DNA of 64,000 bases, taken from positions 1,364,001 through 1,428,000 of the forward strand of contig NC_020185.1 in the NCBI RefSeq assembly GCF_000315915.1, read 5' to 3'. The notes below the pieces were generated by a model that worked only from the letters and a program-made list of their open reading frames with translations, ran no database searches and had not been told where the DNA came from. The translations under genes and the position numbers were made by a program. How positions within the stretch are numbered: the stretch's first letter is position 1; every line of letters begins with the position of its first letter. Positions 18,878 through 29,598 of the stretch are shown here, piece after piece. Source of the DNA: Henningerozyma blattae CBS 6284 (Eukaryota; Ascomycota; Saccharomycetes; Saccharomycetales; Saccharomycetaceae).

Positions 18878-19501
18878 ATTAATACCCAGTTGGTTATAAA
18901 GTGTAAGATTGTCTAATTAAGCAATATGTCCAGTATCCTTTACTTTAATCAAATCAAATTGTTTATTTTTTATTTTTTTCGTTGGTAAAAAAGCCAATTC
19001 AACTTTTTTATTTTTTTTTGATCGTTTTTATTATTCTTAAAAATGCCTTTTCTTAAAAAAACTAATCCTTATTTCGATTCCCGATCGAGGCAAGTTTTTA
19101 TGCAAAAATTATTTACATCAGAGACTATAAATAATAGTATTTTAGCAATATATATTATTGTATAATATAAATATTTTTTATTCAAAGTTTTAACAATTTA
19201 CTCTGCTTCTAAATATTAGGAAATGACCTATATTTCTAAGAATAATTTGGTACCTCGTTTTTTATACTGTAAATCATAATTTAATATCTTGACGCGACGC
19301 GTTTTGTTCTAGTTAAAACTGTGATGAGATTTTCAGAATAGCTTAGATTCTATTAAAAAAAAATATTCAGTTAATATATATCTTGATGTCTAAAAGCTTT
19401 AGCCAAAAATAATTCGCATCAAATAATATTATCTCTACTAGAATCATTTGTTGATTATAAATTTTAATATTGAAAAAGAAGAAAAAAAAACTTTAAACAT
19501 A
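18878..19501. other. Divergent promoter region YIF1 / POL2
   Basis: About 620 bp with long A/T runs and an MCB element at 19292-19302. A short GC-richer string at 19076-19092 resembles part of a tRNA T-arm but cannot fold into one. No gene is seen. Confidence 0.5.
19292..19302. promoter_or_regulatory. MluI cell-cycle box (MCB) before POL2
   Basis: ACGCGACGCGT contains the exact MCB core ACGCGT (19297-19302) preceded by an overlapping near copy ACGCGA. It lies 200 bp upstream of the POL2 ATG. MBF (Mbp1-Swi6) binds MCBs to switch on DNA replication genes, POL2 among them, in late G1. Confidence 0.7.
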
Positions 19502-22500
19502 ATGTCAAGTAGGTTTAAAGGATCGACGGCTGCAAGATTCGTCAAAAACTCAAATTCAAATTCAAATGCCACTTCTAAAAGTAATTCAAACCCATATCAA
19601 AGAAATAATATATCCACTTCATATGCTCAATCAGCGCAACAAATAATACAAACAGCTAAAGTTAATGATATTGATAATATGATGGGCTTTGAAAGATATA
19701 TACCTCCACAATTTGGCGGTAAAATCGATAGTCAAAATCTAGATCATGTACCTGGTCGTGTGGGTTGGCTAACTAATATGCATCCAGTGACTTTGCCACA
19801 AGAAGTAATTTCTGGGGGCCAAACCAAAAGCTCTACAAATAATATGAACTCTGGCGGTATTGCTGGTGTTGATTTCTACTTCTTAGATGAAGAAGGTGGG
19901 AGCTTTAAAGCAACTATAAATTATGACCCTTATTTTTTTGTAATTTGTAACGATGTTACAAGAATTAATGAAATGGAAGAGTTCTTGAAAAAATTTTTAG
20001 AAACGTGTCTAAAAAGTATTGAAATTATAACGAAAGAAGATTTATCATTAGATAATCATTTGGTAGGTTTAAAGAGAACACTTTTAAAATTAAATTTCGT
20101 CAATTCGAATAATTTATTTGAGGCAAGAAAATTATTAAGGCCAATCTTAACAGAAAATTCGAATACAAAGCGCCAACGTGATATATACAAAAAAAATATT
20201 CATACATTTAATACTACTACTAATAATAATAATATCGAAAAGGAACTCCCGGATATCAAAGAATCGTTGGATGATATAAAAGAATACGATGTCCCATACC
20301 ATGTCCGTGTATCTATAGATAAAAATATTCGTGTTGGGAAATGGTACAAAGTGACTATAGGAGGATTTTTTGAAGTTGATAAAGTTGTCTTTGCAGATCC
20401 TGTTGTCCTTGCATTTGATATTGAAACAACAAAACCTCCTTTAAAATTCCCAGATTCATCAGTTGATCAAGTTATGATGATTTCGTATATGATTGATGGT
20501 GAAGGTTATTTGATCACTAATAGGGAAATTATTTCTGAAGATATCGAGGATTTTGAATATTCACCAAAACCAGAATATCAAGGTAATTTTACAATTTTTA
20601 ATGAAGATGATGAATTAGCATTATTACAGCGATTCTTTGAACATATTCGTGATGTCCGTCCAACAGTCATTGCAACATTTAATGGTGACTTCTTTGATTG
20701 GCCCTTTATAGACACCAGAGCAAAATTTCACGGTTTAGATATGTTTGATGAGATTGGGTTTGCTGTAGATTCCGAGGGAGAATATAAATCCTCGTATTGT
20801 TCACATATGGATTGTTTTAGATGGGTAAAGCGTGATTCTTATTTACCTCAAGGTTCTCAAGGTTTAAAAGCTGTGACTCAAGCAAAATTAGGTTACAATC
20901 CAATTGAACTAGATCCAGAACTAATGACACCTTATGCTTATGAAAAACCACAACATTTATCAGAATATTCTGTTTCTGATGCTGTTGCTACATATTATTT
21001 ATATATGAAATATGTTCATCCTTTTGTTTTCTCTTTGTGCACTATTATTCCATTGAATCCTGATGAAGTTCTTCGAAAAGGTACAGGTACATTATGTGAG
21101 ATGTTATTAATGGTCCAGGCATATCAATGTAACATTCTTCTGCCGAATAAGCACACAGACCCAATTGAAAGATTTTATGATGGTCATTTGTTAGAATCAG
21201 AAACTTATGTTGGGGGGCATGTTGAATCTTTAGAAGCAGGTGTTTTTAGAAGTGATATTCCTAACGATTTTAAAATTGACCCCAATATGATAGATGAACT
21301 TCTTGATGATTTACCAAACGCATTAAAGTTTTGCGTGGAGGTCGAAAATAAAGCTAAGATTGGTGATGTTATCAATTTTGATGAAATTCAAAAGCAAGTT
21401 AAAGATAGTCTATTAGCTTTAAAAAATGATCCAAAAAGGTACGAATTACCTTTAATATATCACGTAGATGTTGCATCCATGTATCCAAATATTATGATTA
21501 CAAATAGATTACAGCCCGATAGTATGAAAACTGAGAGAGATTGTGCCAGTTGTGATTTTAATAGGCCAGGTAAACGTTGTGATAGAAGGCTAAAATGGGC
21601 ATGGAGAGGTGAATATTTTCCTGCAAAAATGGATGAGTATAATATGATTAAACGTGCTTTACAAAATGAAGTATTTCCAAATAAAAATAAAAATTCCAAG
21701 AAGGAATTTTTGACATTTGATGAATTAAGTTACTCAGATCAAGTGGCTCATATTAAAAAAAGATTAACTGATTATTGTAAAAAGGTGTATAGCAGAACAA
21801 AAGTGTCTGAAGTTGTTGAGCGTGAAGCCATTGTTTGCCAAAGAGAAAACCCTTTCTATGCCAATACAGTTCGTTCTTTTCGTGATAGGCGTTATGATTT
21901 TAAAGGTCTTGCAAAGACTTGGAAGCAGAAACTTGCAGCGATCGATAAAGAAGATACCCATGCTAGGGAGGAAGCGAAAAAAACCATTGTTCTTTACGAT
22001 TCTTTGCAATTAGCCCATAAAGTTATTTTAAATTCTTTCTACGGGTACGTTATGAGAAAGGGTTCTCGTTGGTATTCTATGGAAATGGCTGGTATCACCT
22101 GTCTAACCGGTGCTACTATCATTCAGATGGCTAGATCTGTTGTTGAAAAGGTTGGTAGACCGTTAGAACTAGATACAGATGGTATCTGGTGTATTCTTCC
22201 AAAGTCTTTCCCAGAAAATTACTTTTTTAAATTAGAGAATGGTAAAAAACTATATATGTCATATCCTTGTTCAATGTTAAATTATAAAGTTCACCAGAAA
22301 TTTACTAATCATCAATATCAAACCTTAGTTGACCCAATTAAACACAAATATGAGACACATAGCGAAAATTCTATTTTCTTTGAAGTTGATGGGCCATATA
22401 AAGCAATAATTTTACCAACCTCTAAAGAAGAAGGTAAAGGTATTAAAAAAAGATATGCGGTTTTTAATGACGACGGTTCATTAGCTGAATTGAAGGGGTT

Positions 22501-25500
22501 CGAACTGAAACGTCGTGGTGAATTGCAATTAATTAAAAATTTCCAAAGTGATATTTTTAAAGTATTTTTAGATGGGGATACTTTAGAAAATTGTTACAAG
22601 GCAGTTGCAGCTGTTGCAAATCGTTGGTTAGATGTTCTAGATTCAAAAGGTCAAATGTTAGAGGATGAAGATTTAATTTCTTTGATTTGTGAAAATAGAA
22701 GTATGTCTAAAACATTGAAAGAATATGAAGGCCAGAAATCTACATCTATTACAACAGCAAAAAGATTAGGCCAATTTTTAGGTGAAGATATGGTGAAAGA
22801 TAAAGGTTTACAATGTAAGTATATTATTAGTACTAAACCACTAAATGCACCAGTGACAGAGAGAGCCATTCCAGTAGCAATTTTTTCCACAGATATTGAT
22901 ACCAAACGGACATTTTTGAGACGTTGGACAATGGACCCAACCTTGGATAACTTTGATATAAGAACCATTATTGACTGGGAGTATTATAGGGAGAGAGTAG
23001 CTTCAGTGGTACAAAAAATTATTAGTATCCCTGCAGCTTTACAAAATGTTTCAAACCCAGTACCAAGAGTTCAACATCCGGAATGGTTACAAAAGAAGAT
23101 TAGTCAACAAGAAGATAAGTTTAAGCAAAGCTCACTCACCAAATTTTTTTCAACCACTAAAATTCCTCCAAAAATAGGTCAACTTAAAGATATTGAAGAT
23201 TTATTTAAGGCTACTGATGAAAATAACGGCATAAATATAAAAAAAGTTGCAAAAATTTCAACTAGAAAGATGACTCCAAAGAGAAGGAGGCAGGAAGAGC
23301 TTAAAAATGAAGAAGCTTCTTTAGTGTTACCTTCAGAAATGCCATCTATTGATGATGACTACGAAGCTTGGCTAGGATATCAAAAGATAAAATGGAAAAT
23401 CCAGGCTAGAGATCGTAAACGTAGAGCTCAGTTATTTGGTGCTTCAAATAGTGGCTCAGGTAGAACTGCACTTGGTAATATGGTCAGAAGACAGGCAGAA
23501 TCTTACTCTAAATCTGTATGGGAAATACTTCAGTACAAGTCATCTTCAGAGCCTGGTATTGTCGATGTGTACGTAACAATTAATGGCAAAATACAAACAT
23601 TGAAATTTAAAGTTCCGAAAATAATTTATATTAAAGTGAAAAACAATCTATTACCTCATGGGAAAATTAACCATTGCATGGTAGAAAAATGTACCTTCGA
23701 TTTACCTAGTAATATGAACGTTTCAGATTCCCAGCCCGGAGAGCTATATAAGTTGATACTGCCAGAGGAAGTTTATTTGGATGAAATCCATAATAGTACA
23801 AGCTTATTAAATCATGAGAATGTAGTAGGTGTTTTTGAAGGGACTATCCAACCAACAGAACGTGTAACTTTAGAGCTGGGTAGTTCTGTTATTTTTAATT
23901 CCACCCAGATGGGTTCCCTAGGTAAAGGTTTACAGCAAGGTTTCGACATGAAAAATCTTTCCATGACAGATCATAGTAAATATCTTTCCAGATTTTCCAG
24001 CGAAACCTGTTATTTACTCCATATTGTTACAAATATCGGCTACGAATTTTTCATTTTATACAAATCCTGGAGTAATACAATAAAGGTATTCACTTTGAAA
24101 CCCTCTTCACATGCTGCTGAATTATCTTCAGGATCATTACAGCAAGTTTTTAAAAATTATTTCCAAAAAAAATATGAAAATAATGAAAAAGACATAAAAC
24201 TAGTTAAATTATCTGAAGATATGATATTTGAACTAGATAGTTTTACTGACATTTCGCAGCTATACAGAAAGTTAAACAAAAGTATCACCAAAGTAAAGGA
24301 AGAAAAGGGTATCCAATTAATTTTATTTTTGCAATCACCTTATATCCAGAAGTTAACCAGATTCTTAAAACCACTTAATCAAGTCCCTATAGTTAAAGTA
24401 TCTATGAGTGAAGTTACATTGCCACCTTTAAACTGGCAAGGTACAATGACTAAAAGAATTTCTCAATATTTAGTGTCTCTAGGTTCATGGTATGCACATT
24501 TGTTAGCTTTGTCTAAATATAGTAATATACCATTATGTAATCTTCAGCTGGATAATATGGGTTATGTTATTGATGTTATATATGCCAGAAAATTGAAAAG
24601 AGAGGGTATTATTATTTGGTGGAACGAAAATGGGCCCTTACCAGATTTAGGTGGTAAACAGAAAGATTTCGATATTAATACATCTTGGACAATGAACAAT
24701 TTGCAATTTCCAAGAATAAATGTACCTGATGTTTACGATAATGTTATTTTAGAAATTGATATCAAGAACTTGGTTGTAAATACTGTTCTTGGTATCACCT
24801 TATTCAACGATGCTGAGGGCAGTGATATGGCTAATGCTTCTCTTAACAATACTGAGGATTCTGTAAATGGCCAGTCCTCTACTTTCATCCAAGACGCCTT
24901 TTCAGGCCCATCTTTATTAGTATTAAGGAATATGTTAAAAGATTGGTGGGATGACGCGATGAAGCAAAATTCTATAGCTGATTTGTTAGTTAATTCTCTT
25001 ATTGCTTGGGTTCAAAATCCGGATTCCAAATTATTTGATGGCACCTTAAGATACCATATTAATAATCTTTCTAAAAAAGCGATGTTACAATTGATGAATG
25101 AATTTTATTCCCTAGGTGGTTCTGTTGTTTATGCAGACAGAAATAAATTATTTATCAAAACTACCAAATTTGCCCCTGAAAATTCTTATGCATATGGTCA
25201 ATATATGATGAAAGCTATTAGAACCAACCCATGTTTCAATTACTTGGAATTAAATATTGTAAGATACTGGGATTTATTGATATGGATGGATAAATACAAT
25301 TTTGGGGGTCTAGCTTGTAATACAATTGAAGATCGGGATAAACAAGATTTTAGAGCATATTCTCAATGGCAAATCAAGAAATTTTTACCTATTGCCTTAC
25401 AGGCTGAATTTGAAGATTGGATCATGATTATTTTAGACAGTATGTTAAGAACCAAAAGAAGCTTTTTTGAAAAAGATGTAAACACACAAAGATTAACCCA

Positions 25501-26212
25501 GCTTGGCCCACAATCTAAACAAGATATTGACGAAGATTCGGAAGGCCCATTGGCATCATTCACTGATATTTTTGCTAAATCTTTAATTCAAAGAGTTGGT
25601 AAGCTTTTTAGAACTCAACAAGAGTCTGCATTGTATTATTCTGAGGAATATAAATTTCCTGAATTACCTGGCTCCTATCTTGACATGAGAAATCCGGTGC
25701 TGGTGTTTGTTAAATTTTTATGTCATATAATGTTATTATCAAAGAAAAATACATTAGAAGTAAGAAGTTTACGAAAGGAACTATTGAAAACTTTTGAGGT
25801 TCGTGAATTTCATAAGTCTGCTGAATTTGTCAATCCAAGCACTAGTTTGGAATTGGCAAACTGTCTATGTGAGCATTGCTACTTTACTACAGATCTTGAT
25901 ATGTGTAAGGAAGAACCTGGTAGGTTATTTAATTGTGAGAGATGTCAAAAGCCACGCAACAAAACTCAGATTGAAGAATATTTGATTCAAAATTTAACTA
26001 CTGGAATTCAATCCTATTTATCTCAAGATTCCCGTTGTGTGAAATGTCATACTATAAGAGTTGATTATATGAGTCCACATTGTAAATGTTCTGGTAAATG
26101 GGGAAATGTAACTTCTCATGAATCAATCTTAGAAACTATTAAAGTATTTGATAATGTTGCGACGTTCTTTGGATTTACACATCTTCAAGCTGCCCTTGAA
26201 CAGATGATATAG
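19502..26212 (+). CDS. POL2: DNA polymerase epsilon catalytic subunit
   Basis: 2236 residues from the ATG at 19502, versus 2222 in S. cerevisiae. The frame is open back to 19448 only from TTG. Pol epsilon is the leading-strand replicase and part of the CMG-associated replisome. Visible elements in order: a disordered Ser/Asn-rich N-terminus; the GFERY and GRVGWLTNMH motifs; exonuclease motifs (FDIETTKPP, TFNGDFFDWPF, YSVSDAVATYY); polymerase motif A DVASMYPNIM; cysteines CASC and C of GKRCDRR with EAIVCQREN, which in yeast hold a [4Fe-4S] cluster; motif B KVILNSFYGYVMR; motif C ELDTDGIW; a PIP-box-like QSSLTKFF; an inactive second polymerase half; and C-terminal zinc modules CEHC...CERC and CVKC...CKC that bind Dpb2. 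All catalytic residues are present. Confidence 0.97.
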   Translation: MSSRFKGSTAARFVKNSNSNSNATSKSNSNPYQRNNISTSYAQSAQQIIQTAKVNDIDNMMGFERYIPPQFGGKIDSQNLDHVPGRVGWLTNMHPVTLPQEVISGGQTKSSTNNMNSGGIAGVDFYFLDEEGGSFKATINYDPYFFVICNDVTRINEMEEFLKKFLETCLKSIEIITKEDLSLDNHLVGLKRTLLKLNFVNSNNLFEARKLLRPILTENSNTKRQRDIYKKNIHTFNTTTNNNNIEKELPDIKESLDDIKEYDVPYHVRVSIDKNIRVGKWYKVTIGGFFEVDKVVFADPVVLAFDIETTKPPLKFPDSSVDQVMMISYMIDGEGYLITNREIISEDIEDFEYSPKPEYQGNFTIFNEDDELALLQRFFEHIRDVRPTVIATFNGDFFDWPFIDTRAKFHGLDMFDEIGFAVDSEGEYKSSYCSHMDCFRWVKRDSYLPQGSQGLKAVTQAKLGYNPIELDPELMTPYAYEKPQHLSEYSVSDAVATYYLYMKYVHPFVFSLCTIIPLNPDEVLRKGTGTLCEMLLMVQAYQCNILLPNKHTDPIERFYDGHLLESETYVGGHVESLEAGVFRSDIPNDFKIDPNMIDELLDDLPNALKFCVEVENKAKIGDVINFDEIQKQVKDSLLALKNDPKRYELPLIYHVDVASMYPNIMITNRLQPDSMKTERDCASCDFNRPGKRCDRRLKWAWRGEYFPAKMDEYNMIKRALQNEVFPNKNKNSKKEFLTFDELSYSDQVAHIKKRLTDYCKKVYSRTKVSEVVEREAIVCQRENPFYANTVRSFRDRRYDFKGLAKTWKQKLAAIDKEDTHAREEAKKTIVLYDSLQLAHKVILNSFYGYVMRKGSRWYSMEMAGITCLTGATIIQMARSVVEKVGRPLELDTDGIWCILPKSFPENYFFKLENGKKLYMSYPCSMLNYKVHQKFTNHQYQTLVDPIKHKYETHSENSIFFEVDGPYKAIILPTSKEEGKGIKKRYAVFNDDGSLAELKGFELKRRGELQLIKNFQSDIFKVFLDGDTLENCYKAVAAVANRWLDVLDSKGQMLEDEDLISLICENRSMSKTLKEYEGQKSTSITTAKRLGQFLGEDMVKDKGLQCKYIISTKPLNAPVTERAIPVAIFSTDIDTKRTFLRRWTMDPTLDNFDIRTIIDWEYYRERVASVVQKIISIPAALQNVSNPVPRVQHPEWLQKKISQQEDKFKQSSLTKFFSTTKIPPKIGQLKDIEDLFKATDENNGINIKKVAKISTRKMTPKRRRQEELKNEEASLVLPSEMPSIDDDYEAWLGYQKIKWKIQARDRKRRAQLFGASNSGSGRTALGNMVRRQAESYSKSVWEILQYKSSSEPGIVDVYVTINGKIQTLKFKVPKIIYIKVKNNLLPHGKINHCMVEKCTFDLPSNMNVSDSQPGELYKLILPEEVYLDEIHNSTSLLNHENVVGVFEGTIQPTERVTLELGSSVIFNSTQMGSLGKGLQQGFDMKNLSMTDHSKYLSRFSSETCYLLHIVTNIGYEFFILYKSWSNTIKVFTLKPSSHAAELSSGSLQQVFKNYFQKKYENNEKDIKLVKLSEDMIFELDSFTDISQLYRKLNKSITKVKEEKGIQLILFLQSPYIQKLTRFLKPLNQVPIVKVSMSEVTLPPLNWQGTMTKRISQYLVSLGSWYAHLLALSKYSNIPLCNLQLDNMGYVIDVIYARKLKREGIIIWWNENGPLPDLGGKQKDFDINTSWTMNNLQFPRINVPDVYDNVILEIDIKNLVVNTVLGITLFNDAEGSDMANASLNNTEDSVNGQSSTFIQDAFSGPSLLVLRNMLKDWWDDAMKQNSIADLLVNSLIAWVQNPDSKLFDGTLRYHINNLSKKAMLQLMNEFYSLGGSVVYADRNKLFIKTTKFAPENSYAYGQYMMKAIRTNPCFNYLELNIVRYWDLLIWMDKYNFGGLACNTIEDRDKQDFRAYSQWQIKKFLPIALQAEFEDWIMIILDSMLRTKRSFFEKDVNTQRLTQLGPQSKQDIDEDSEGPLASFTDIFAKSLIQRVGKLFRTQQESALYYSEEYKFPELPGSYLDMRNPVLVFVKFLCHIMLLSKKNTLEVRSLRKELLKTFEVREFHKSAEFVNPSTSLELANCLCEHCYFTTDLDMCKEEPGRLFNCERCQKPRNKTQIEEYLIQNLTTGIQSYLSQDSRCVKCHTIRVDYMSPHCKCSGKWGNVTSHESILETIKVFDNVATFFGFTHLQAALEQMI

Positions 26213-26531
26213 ACTCTTGAATAGTTATTTATTTTGTAGTATTATAATTCCTAATTATCATACGTTTTTGTACAAGCTACAGTTATCTTAATATAGTGTT
26301 GCGAATTATATTTTTTTTTGTTTACAATAATTTCGATATTTTTGCTATATTTACGTCTTGTATTTTGGGAACATTTCGCAGTTTTAGCGTTGTTTAAAAG
26401 TTGGTGAAAAATTATATAAAACCTTTGTTTTCGAATGTATAAAATAAAAATAAAATAATATTCAAATATCAGCAACAAAACTGAAAAGAATTTTTTAAAC
26501 ATAAATAGAGCTCCAATATTTTGGGACTGAT
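26213..26531. other. POL2-ORC5 intergenic region
   Basis: About 320 bp, AT-rich. An 83-codon ATG frame on the minus strand (26251-26502) is composed mostly of Phe, Ile, Tyr, Lys and Asn and shows no family features; treated as spurious. No MCB is seen before ORC5. Confidence 0.45.
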
Positions 26532-27968
26532 ATGGTTGCAGTTCTACATCGTGATTACCAGATTAAGGCATTAAGAGCATTTATTCAAAAGGATGCAGCT
26601 CTTGTCCCGCCAAATATGATCATAGAAGGTCATACTTGCACTGGTAAAACACATGTTTTAACTCAATTTTTTCAAATACACCCGGATATTATAACTTCCT
26701 GGGTGAGGCCTATAGAATTAGTTTCTTGGAAGCCCGTATTACAAGCGGTTGCTAGATCAGTGCAAAATAGCTTAAGAGCAACCTATCCTGGTGTTCAAAG
26801 TGAAGAATTTGATCCTCTTGATGTAGAGGAAGCATACTTGCTCGTCAAATTTCTAACTAATCTTTTCGAGGAGTATAGTTCCTTGTCAGAAGATCGGACT
26901 TTATTTGTGATATTTGATGGGCTTGATAGTTTGGAAGATTTAGACGCCATGTTACTTTTAAAATTTTTAAAGTTATATGAGCTTTTACCGGAAACTTCCA
27001 GAATTAAACTAAAGTTTATTTATGTAGTACAAAATAGTGCTTTTGTGAGTAGATATGCGTCATATGGCATACCGTCCATTGTATTTCCTATATATAACAT
27101 TGATGAAGTAACTGATATTATCATTGCTAATAGAGCTCCGGAACTATGGGAATCAAGTTGTTTACATGATCAATTACAATCTCAAAATATCGTTAACTGT
27201 ACTACAGAACAATTATATTCATTAGTGGTGAATTTCCTGCAATTAATCATACAGTCATTTGGTTCTTATACAGGTAATAACATTTCTTCTTTGAATGATT
27301 TCATTGATTTCAAATGGGAAGATTATGTGAAAGCTATAACTCCTCAAAACGTATTTGAACCAGTGCAATTATATAGATGTACCTCAAAATTGTTTACTAA
27401 TACAGATGATACATTAAGTACAGAAGATGAAAATATCCATAATAATACTAATGATGCTGGTCAACAAGATTCGAATTCAGCCACACAAACATACGAACTT
27501 TCTAATATTGCTAAATATCTTTTAATCTCAGCATACATTTGCTCTTATATGGAACCAAAATATGATCCAAGTGTCTTCTCAAAGAAAACACATTTAAGGT
27601 CAGGTAGATCTGCATATGGTCGTAGAAAAAAGAAAGAAACTAACCCAAGATATATTCAGCCATCCTTATTTGTTATCGAAAGATTATTAGCTATTTTCCA
27701 GTCAATTTATCCAGTAGAGACAAATTCAGAAAGTGGTTCGTTAGCTTCCTTAAAAGAAGATCATTTAATGAGATCAAATGTTGAAGTATTTCAAAATATA
27801 TCTGAACTTTATGATTTAAAACTGCTGGGTACAACTATGACTAAGAACATCGATTATCTAAGTTTTAAATTAAAATGGAAGGTTAACGTTCCATGGGAAA
27901 CTATTAATGAAATTGCAAGTTCAGTAAATTTCGAATTAGGTCAGTACTTTAGTTCTATTCATGAGTAG
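26532..27968 (+). CDS. ORC5: Origin recognition complex subunit 5
   Basis: 478 residues; S. cerevisiae Orc5 has 479. Orc5 is an AAA+-like subunit of ORC that binds ATP, helps mark replication origins and loads Mcm2-7. The Walker A motif GHTCTGKT is at residues 33-40 and a Walker B-like LFVIFDGLDSLEDLDAML near 120-137. SAYGRRKKKETNPRYIQPSLFVIERLLAIFQSIYP in the C-terminal third is a strongly conserved Orc5 block, and the end DYLSFKLKWKVNVPWETI belongs to the C-terminal winged-helix region. It follows POL2 in the same direction, as in S. cerevisiae (YNL262W, YNL261W). Confidence 0.96.
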   Translation: MVAVLHRDYQIKALRAFIQKDAALVPPNMIIEGHTCTGKTHVLTQFFQIHPDIITSWVRPIELVSWKPVLQAVARSVQNSLRATYPGVQSEEFDPLDVEEAYLLVKFLTNLFEEYSSLSEDRTLFVIFDGLDSLEDLDAMLLLKFLKLYELLPETSRIKLKFIYVVQNSAFVSRYASYGIPSIVFPIYNIDEVTDIIIANRAPELWESSCLHDQLQSQNIVNCTTEQLYSLVVNFLQLIIQSFGSYTGNNISSLNDFIDFKWEDYVKAITPQNVFEPVQLYRCTSKLFTNTDDTLSTEDENIHNNTNDAGQQDSNSATQTYELSNIAKYLLISAYICSYMEPKYDPSVFSKKTHLRSGRSAYGRRKKKETNPRYIQPSLFVIERLLAIFQSIYPVETNSESGSLASLKEDHLMRSNVEVFQNISELYDLKLLGTTMTKNIDYLSFKLKWKVNVPWETINEIASSVNFELGQYFSSIHE

Positions 27969-28292
27969 TTGGGTAAAATTATATTTATAGATTTATTAAC
28001 GTTTATATAGTAAAGGAATATTTATCTTTAATACATGTAAAAGGTTTATATTTGGTTTAAAATAATGATAGCATTATGAGAAACTAAACATTTCACAATT
28101 GCTAGATATATGTTGTATTACTATACTAACTTTAGATGAAAATTCGTAATAATTTTAAAAGCCTATTTGGATATCCTCTAAAGAAAATTTCAACTTTTCA
28201 AAAGTAAGATGAAAACAATGAAAAAGCAATGTTAGCATATAATACATTTAAGTAGCATATTCAAAGTTCTATAACGCTCTAAGATACTATAA
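27969..28292. other. ORC5-LIN1 intergenic region
   Basis: 324 bp, AT-rich. A branch-point-like TACTAAC occurs at 28124-28130, but no GTATGT donor precedes it, so no intron is called. Nothing else is seen. Confidence 0.45.
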
Positions 28293-29501
28293 ATGGTTGA
28301 TACAACAAAAAGATCTCGAAACAAACTAAATGAAGACTCTAGTGATTACGAGGAGTATAATAACGAATTCGGATTTCAAAAGGATCATAGTCGTAAAAGA
28401 CAAAGAAAAATGATTAGTATGCAAGGTTTTGAATCAGACTCATCTGACGGTGTCTTAGATGAGGAAGATGATGAAGAAAATAGAGACCAAAAAAATATTG
28501 GGTTAGATAATAATTCTGAAATGATTAATAAAGATTTGAATGTTTTTGAAGATGAAGATGACAATAATGATTTTCTAACTCAGCTGCATAATACTGATAA
28601 AAATGAAAATAATGAAGATCGTACAGCATCCTTTAACATTTTTAAATCTGATGATCATAATGGTAATAATCCTAAAACTTCAGTGAAGATAAATCATGAT
28701 AGCAATGAACAAGAGAATTCTTTAAACTTGAACCAAGAAATTGAAGAAATACCAATAGAAGCCTTTAATCTAGAAGACGAAAATATAAATGGCAGATTTG
28801 ATGCAGAAGGTAATTATACAAGAAGTATAGCTGATCTTAAAGAAGAAGAGGAAGAGAAAAGCTATCAAAATCAAGATAAATGGATTGACGATTATAATGA
28901 CGATATTCATCAAACATTTGAAGCACAAAGGAAAAGAACAGAAATGGTAGCAAAAAAGCAAAAGGAAATCAAGAAATCTAGAAGGCATTACATGTTAGAT
29001 GTTGCTTTATCCCGTTTACTCTATTTTTTAAAAAAAAATAAAACCATTATGCAATCCATTTCAGAGTTGCATAATATTCGAAATAAACTGAATACCATGA
29101 ATAAAATAAATAAAGAGCTTGATCGTGACAAAACTAATAACGAAATTAAAAAAAAATATATAAGTAACGGAATTCAGATGATTATTGAAATAATTGAAAT
29201 ATTAGAACAGAAGGGAATTGAAAACGTTTACGAATTGGATAGACCTAAACTGCTATCCCTAATACGAGAGGAATCATTAGATGCCACAGATGATATAGAT
29301 TCTGAAAAACACAATTATAGAATTAAAAGATGGCAATTTAAATGGCAAAATGATTTAAATAAGATTCATGGTGTATATACTAATTACGAGATGCAATATT
29401 GGAAGCAAACGTATTTTAATGATCAAGTTCTTATAAAGAATGTGAATGATAAAGATCAAGAAAATAATTGGGTGCATGTCTCATGTCTTACTTTCATATA
29501 A
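28293..29501 (+). CDS. LIN1: U5 snRNP GYF-domain protein Lin1/Snu40 (CD2BP2 family)
   Basis: 402 residues, somewhat longer than the roughly 340 of S. cerevisiae Lin1. The family (human CD2BP2/U5-52K) binds the U5 snRNP protein Prp6 or Dib1 region before tri-snRNP assembly; the yeast protein also interacts with cohesin subunit Irr1. The acidic N-terminal half is followed by the family signature IEAFNLEDENINGRFDAEGNY near residues 154-174, then DKWIDDY. The C-terminal GYF domain (about 335-400) has RWQFKWQNDLNKIHGVYTNYEMQYWKQTYF, with Trp residues and the G-V-Y/F turn. In S. cerevisiae LIN1 is YHR156C, beside YHR155W (YSP1, a SIP3 paralog), so its position here reflects ancestral order. Confidence 0.87.
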   Translation: MVDTTKRSRNKLNEDSSDYEEYNNEFGFQKDHSRKRQRKMISMQGFESDSSDGVLDEEDDEENRDQKNIGLDNNSEMINKDLNVFEDEDDNNDFLTQLHNTDKNENNEDRTASFNIFKSDDHNGNNPKTSVKINHDSNEQENSLNLNQEIEEIPIEAFNLEDENINGRFDAEGNYTRSIADLKEEEEEKSYQNQDKWIDDYNDDIHQTFEAQRKRTEMVAKKQKEIKKSRRHYMLDVALSRLLYFLKKNKTIMQSISELHNIRNKLNTMNKINKELDRDKTNNEIKKKYISNGIQMIIEIIEILEQKGIENVYELDRPKLLSLIREESLDATDDIDSEKHNYRIKRWQFKWQNDLNKIHGVYTNYEMQYWKQTYFNDQVLIKNVNDKDQENNWVHVSCLTFI

Positions 29502-29598
29502 TATCTGAATTCTCACGCTGGACTAAAAGCTAATTCTCATTGAATGAAGTATGTATCTCATACTGATGGTAATTTTCAGAATTGAGGTATCATTGTTC

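Noticed and set aside
19070..19095. tRNA T-arm-like string TTTCGATTCCCGATCGAGG before POL2
   Set aside because: The expected GG before TTCGA is absent, the flanks cannot pair as a T-stem, and no A box or acceptor stem is found.
19448..26212. Use of an alternative nuclear code (CTG as serine)
   Set aside because: CTG occurs where paralogs or orthologs have leucine, for example in the RILAQRIFK segment of BRE4-like copy 3, so the standard code fits.
26251..26502. 83-codon ATG frame opposite the POL2-ORC5 spacer
   Set aside because: Biased to codons typical of AT-rich noncoding DNA; no recognisable similarity; the spacer is needed as ORC5 promoter.
28124..28130. TACTAAC branch-point motif before LIN1
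   Set aside because: No GTATGT-type donor lies upstream and LIN1 has a complete N-terminus without splicing.
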